From an uncultured Dialister sp. (lineage in GTDB: Bacteria > Bacillota > Negativicutes > Veillonellales > Dialisteraceae), in assembly GCA_900543165.1 (NCBI GenBank), contig UQQQ01000038.1, positions 1 to 22,146 on the forward strand: a stretch of 22,146 bases of DNA, read 5' to 3'. Of the stretch, positions 21,003 to 22,146 are shown piece by piece. How positions within the stretch are numbered: position 1 is the stretch's first letter; every line of letters begins with the position of its first letter. Below the pieces are notes generated by a model, which was given only the letters and a program-made list of their open reading frames with translations, was not told the DNA's origin and ran no database searches. The position numbers and the translations under genes are program-made.

Positions 21003-22061
21003 ATGGCAGGGATAGATCAATTTCGCGGAGCGCTTCTCGGAGGAGCCTGCGGTGATGCGTTAGGTTATCCGCTGCAAAGTTTTTCCGTCAGTCGCATCCA
21101 GCGCCGCTTCGGGCCTTTCGGGCTGCGCACGCTGGTACGGGACGCGAAGAACGGAAAAAAAGCACCTGTGTCGGACAACACACAGATGGTGCTAGCAACG
21201 GTCGATGGGATTTTGTGGGCAGATGCGAAGAAGCTGGAAATCTTGGAAGGGGTGTACCGCGGATACATGCGCTGGTTTTACAGCCAGACAGGCGAAGAAC
21301 CGCGCCGCGGACAGAAAACATGGATGCGCCGCCAGCCGCATGAAAGAGAATTCTGCCTCGTCCGAGAAAAATTCATGCATGCCCGCCGCAATCCGGAAGA
21401 AGGGCTGCTCTCCGCCTTCTCGAAAGACGGCCGCGGCTCGACGAAGCTCAAGGTGAATGACAGCAAGGGCAGTGCCGCTCTCATGAGAGCGGTCCCGGTG
21501 GGTCTCCTTTTTGCCGGTGATGAGAAGCTCGCTTTCGACACTGCGGTGAAGCTCGCTGCGCTCTCTCATTCCAATCCGACAGCCTACTACAGCGCCGGTG
21601 CTCTGGCTGCGCTCATTTCCTGTCTCACCTATGGCCTGACGCTGCCGAAATCTCTGGAACGTGTGACCGTCCTCCTCTCGAAGCAGCATAAGACGACAGG
21701 CATCATCTCCCTCCTCACCGCCGCTGTCGAGCAAGCAAATTCCCGCCCCGCCGGAAAGAGCGGCACATGGGATCACATCGACAGCATCGCCTCGCTGGGA
21801 AGCGGCGTGAATGCCGATGAAGCCCTCGCCATCGCCATCTACTCCGTCCTCGCGCTCGATGATCCGCTCGATGCACTCATCACCGCTGCTAACCATAGCG
21901 GCAAGAGCAATACCACGGCCGCCGTGACAGGAGCCATCGAAGGCGCCCGCTTCGGCAGTGCCTTCATGCCTGACTATTGGGCTGATATTCTGGAAGGACA
22001 GAATGTCGTCTCCTTCATGTCCGACAAGCTCTTCTATGTGTATCAGAAATATAATCCATAA
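21003..22061 (+). CDS. ADP-ribosylglycohydrolase-family protein with degenerate metal motifs
   Basis: A 352-residue protein of the DraG/ARH fold; active members remove ADP-ribose from proteins or nucleic acid with two Mg ions. AAAAGGAGG fixes the start. The frame of the family is clear: FRGALLGGACGDALGYPL (7-24), LSHSNPTAYYSAGALAALI (188-205) and the C-terminal TAAVTGAIEGARFG (305-318). The metal-site motifs have changed: SDDT is SDNT (57-60), the G-x-G-A-x-M-R segment is KGSAALMR (155-162), and HxGDSDT is HSGKSNT (298-304), replacing both aspartates by Lys and Asn. Loss of hydrolase activity with retained ligand binding is plausible. No ADP-ribosyltransferase is visible in the window. Confidence 0.88.
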   Translation: MAGIDQFRGALLGGACGDALGYPLQSFSVSRIQRRFGPFGLRTLVRDAKNGKKAPVSDNTQMVLATVDGILWADAKKLEILEGVYRGYMRWFYSQTGEEPRRGQKTWMRRQPHEREFCLVREKFMHARRNPEEGLLSAFSKDGRGSTKLKVNDSKGSAALMRAVPVGLLFAGDEKLAFDTAVKLAALSHSNPTAYYSAGALAALISCLTYGLTLPKSLERVTVLLSKQHKTTGIISLLTAAVEQANSRPAGKSGTWDHIDSIASLGSGVNADEALAIAIYSVLALDDPLDALITAANHSGKSNTTAAVTGAIEGARFGSAFMPDYWADILEGQNVVSFMSDKLFYVYQKYNP

Positions 22062-22113
22062 AAAAAGGGGCTGTGAAGAAATGAATCCCCATTTCTTCAC
22101 AGCCCCTTTTTAC
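22062..22113 (+). terminator. Very strong rho-independent terminator
   Basis: AAAAGGGGCTGTGAAG (from 22063) through AAATG (22083) pairs with its complement 22090-22110 to form a 21-bp perfect stem with a six-base loop, followed by further Ts. The A run before the stem makes it active on both strands. Confidence 0.95.
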
Positions 22114-22123
22114 TTTGCTTTCA

Positions 22124-22146
22124 TTTGGTTCAGGGTTCAAGGTTCA
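22124..22146. repeat. Start of another H1 heptamer array at the window edge
   Basis: GGTTCAGGGTTCAAGGTTCA runs to the last base, so the next repeat island begins here and continues outside the window. Confidence 0.85.

Noticed and set aside
1..22146. tRNA or rRNA genes, complete insertion sequence, prophage or defence operon
   Set aside because: No cloverleaf with GTTCRAN and paired acceptor ends, no rRNA sequence and no intact transposase or phage genes were seen. The many GGTTCA words are H1 repeats and not TPsiC arms.

Overview
The window looks like chromosomal DNA from a Negativicutes bacterium, most like Dialister or a relative. This is inferred from gene content, T-box leaders and the crowded intergenic repeats; no search was run. 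Coding DNA is GC-rich with AAGGAG-type ribosome binding sites. The left edge (about 1-640) is visibly more AT-rich and looks acquired.

Layout. 1-1030: the 3' part of a RhuM-family gene and a decayed IS3-family transposase. 1146-2996: a LysR regulator divergent from an MBL-fold hydrolase. 3117-6367: trpS, a small tautomerase, a fragment of a receiver domain, and an AroB-like cyclase with unusual active-site residues. 6813-10033 (minus): a T-box leader followed by an amino-acid ABC transporter (ATPase and two permeases, no binding protein). 10555-13626: an opine-dehydrogenase-family gene, an exported protein, and a protein with two tandem HTH-like repeats. 13812-16366 (minus): a DtxR-family regulator, a PrpB/PEP-mutase-family lyase, and a second T-box leader with two antiterminator/terminator modules. 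16410-17371 (minus): a YybS-like membrane protein and a GIY-YIG protein. 17437-17711: a MITE-like insertion. 18067-20360 (minus): an Eis-like acetyltransferase and a DUF2156 protein. 20744-22113: an ADP-ribosylglycohydrolase-family protein with degenerate metal motifs behind a structured leader.

The most striking property lies between the genes. Nearly every spacer is a mosaic of a few repeat modules. Five are simple arrays with 7-bp periodicity: H1 GGTTCAG, H2 TGACTRG, H3 ATTAGGG, H4 GACATCT/GATGTCT, H5 GAAATGM. Others are hairpin blocks: B (CGTCCCTTGATTACG...GAAAGC), P1 (GCGGCGC...GCGCCGC), P2 (GGCGATGCCCGAAAG plus GCGGCGAAGCCGC), P3 (TTTCGAGCGAAGTCGAGAAA and its neighbours), P4 (CATCCTGAGCGGAG...GAGTCGAAGGATC) and P5 (CCTTCCCCTCGAGGGGAAGG plus GGGGCGGATAGGG). 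They occur in both orientations, abut stop codons, sit between T-box leaders and their genes, encode the tail of one protein and supply a -35 box for another gene. These module names are used below.
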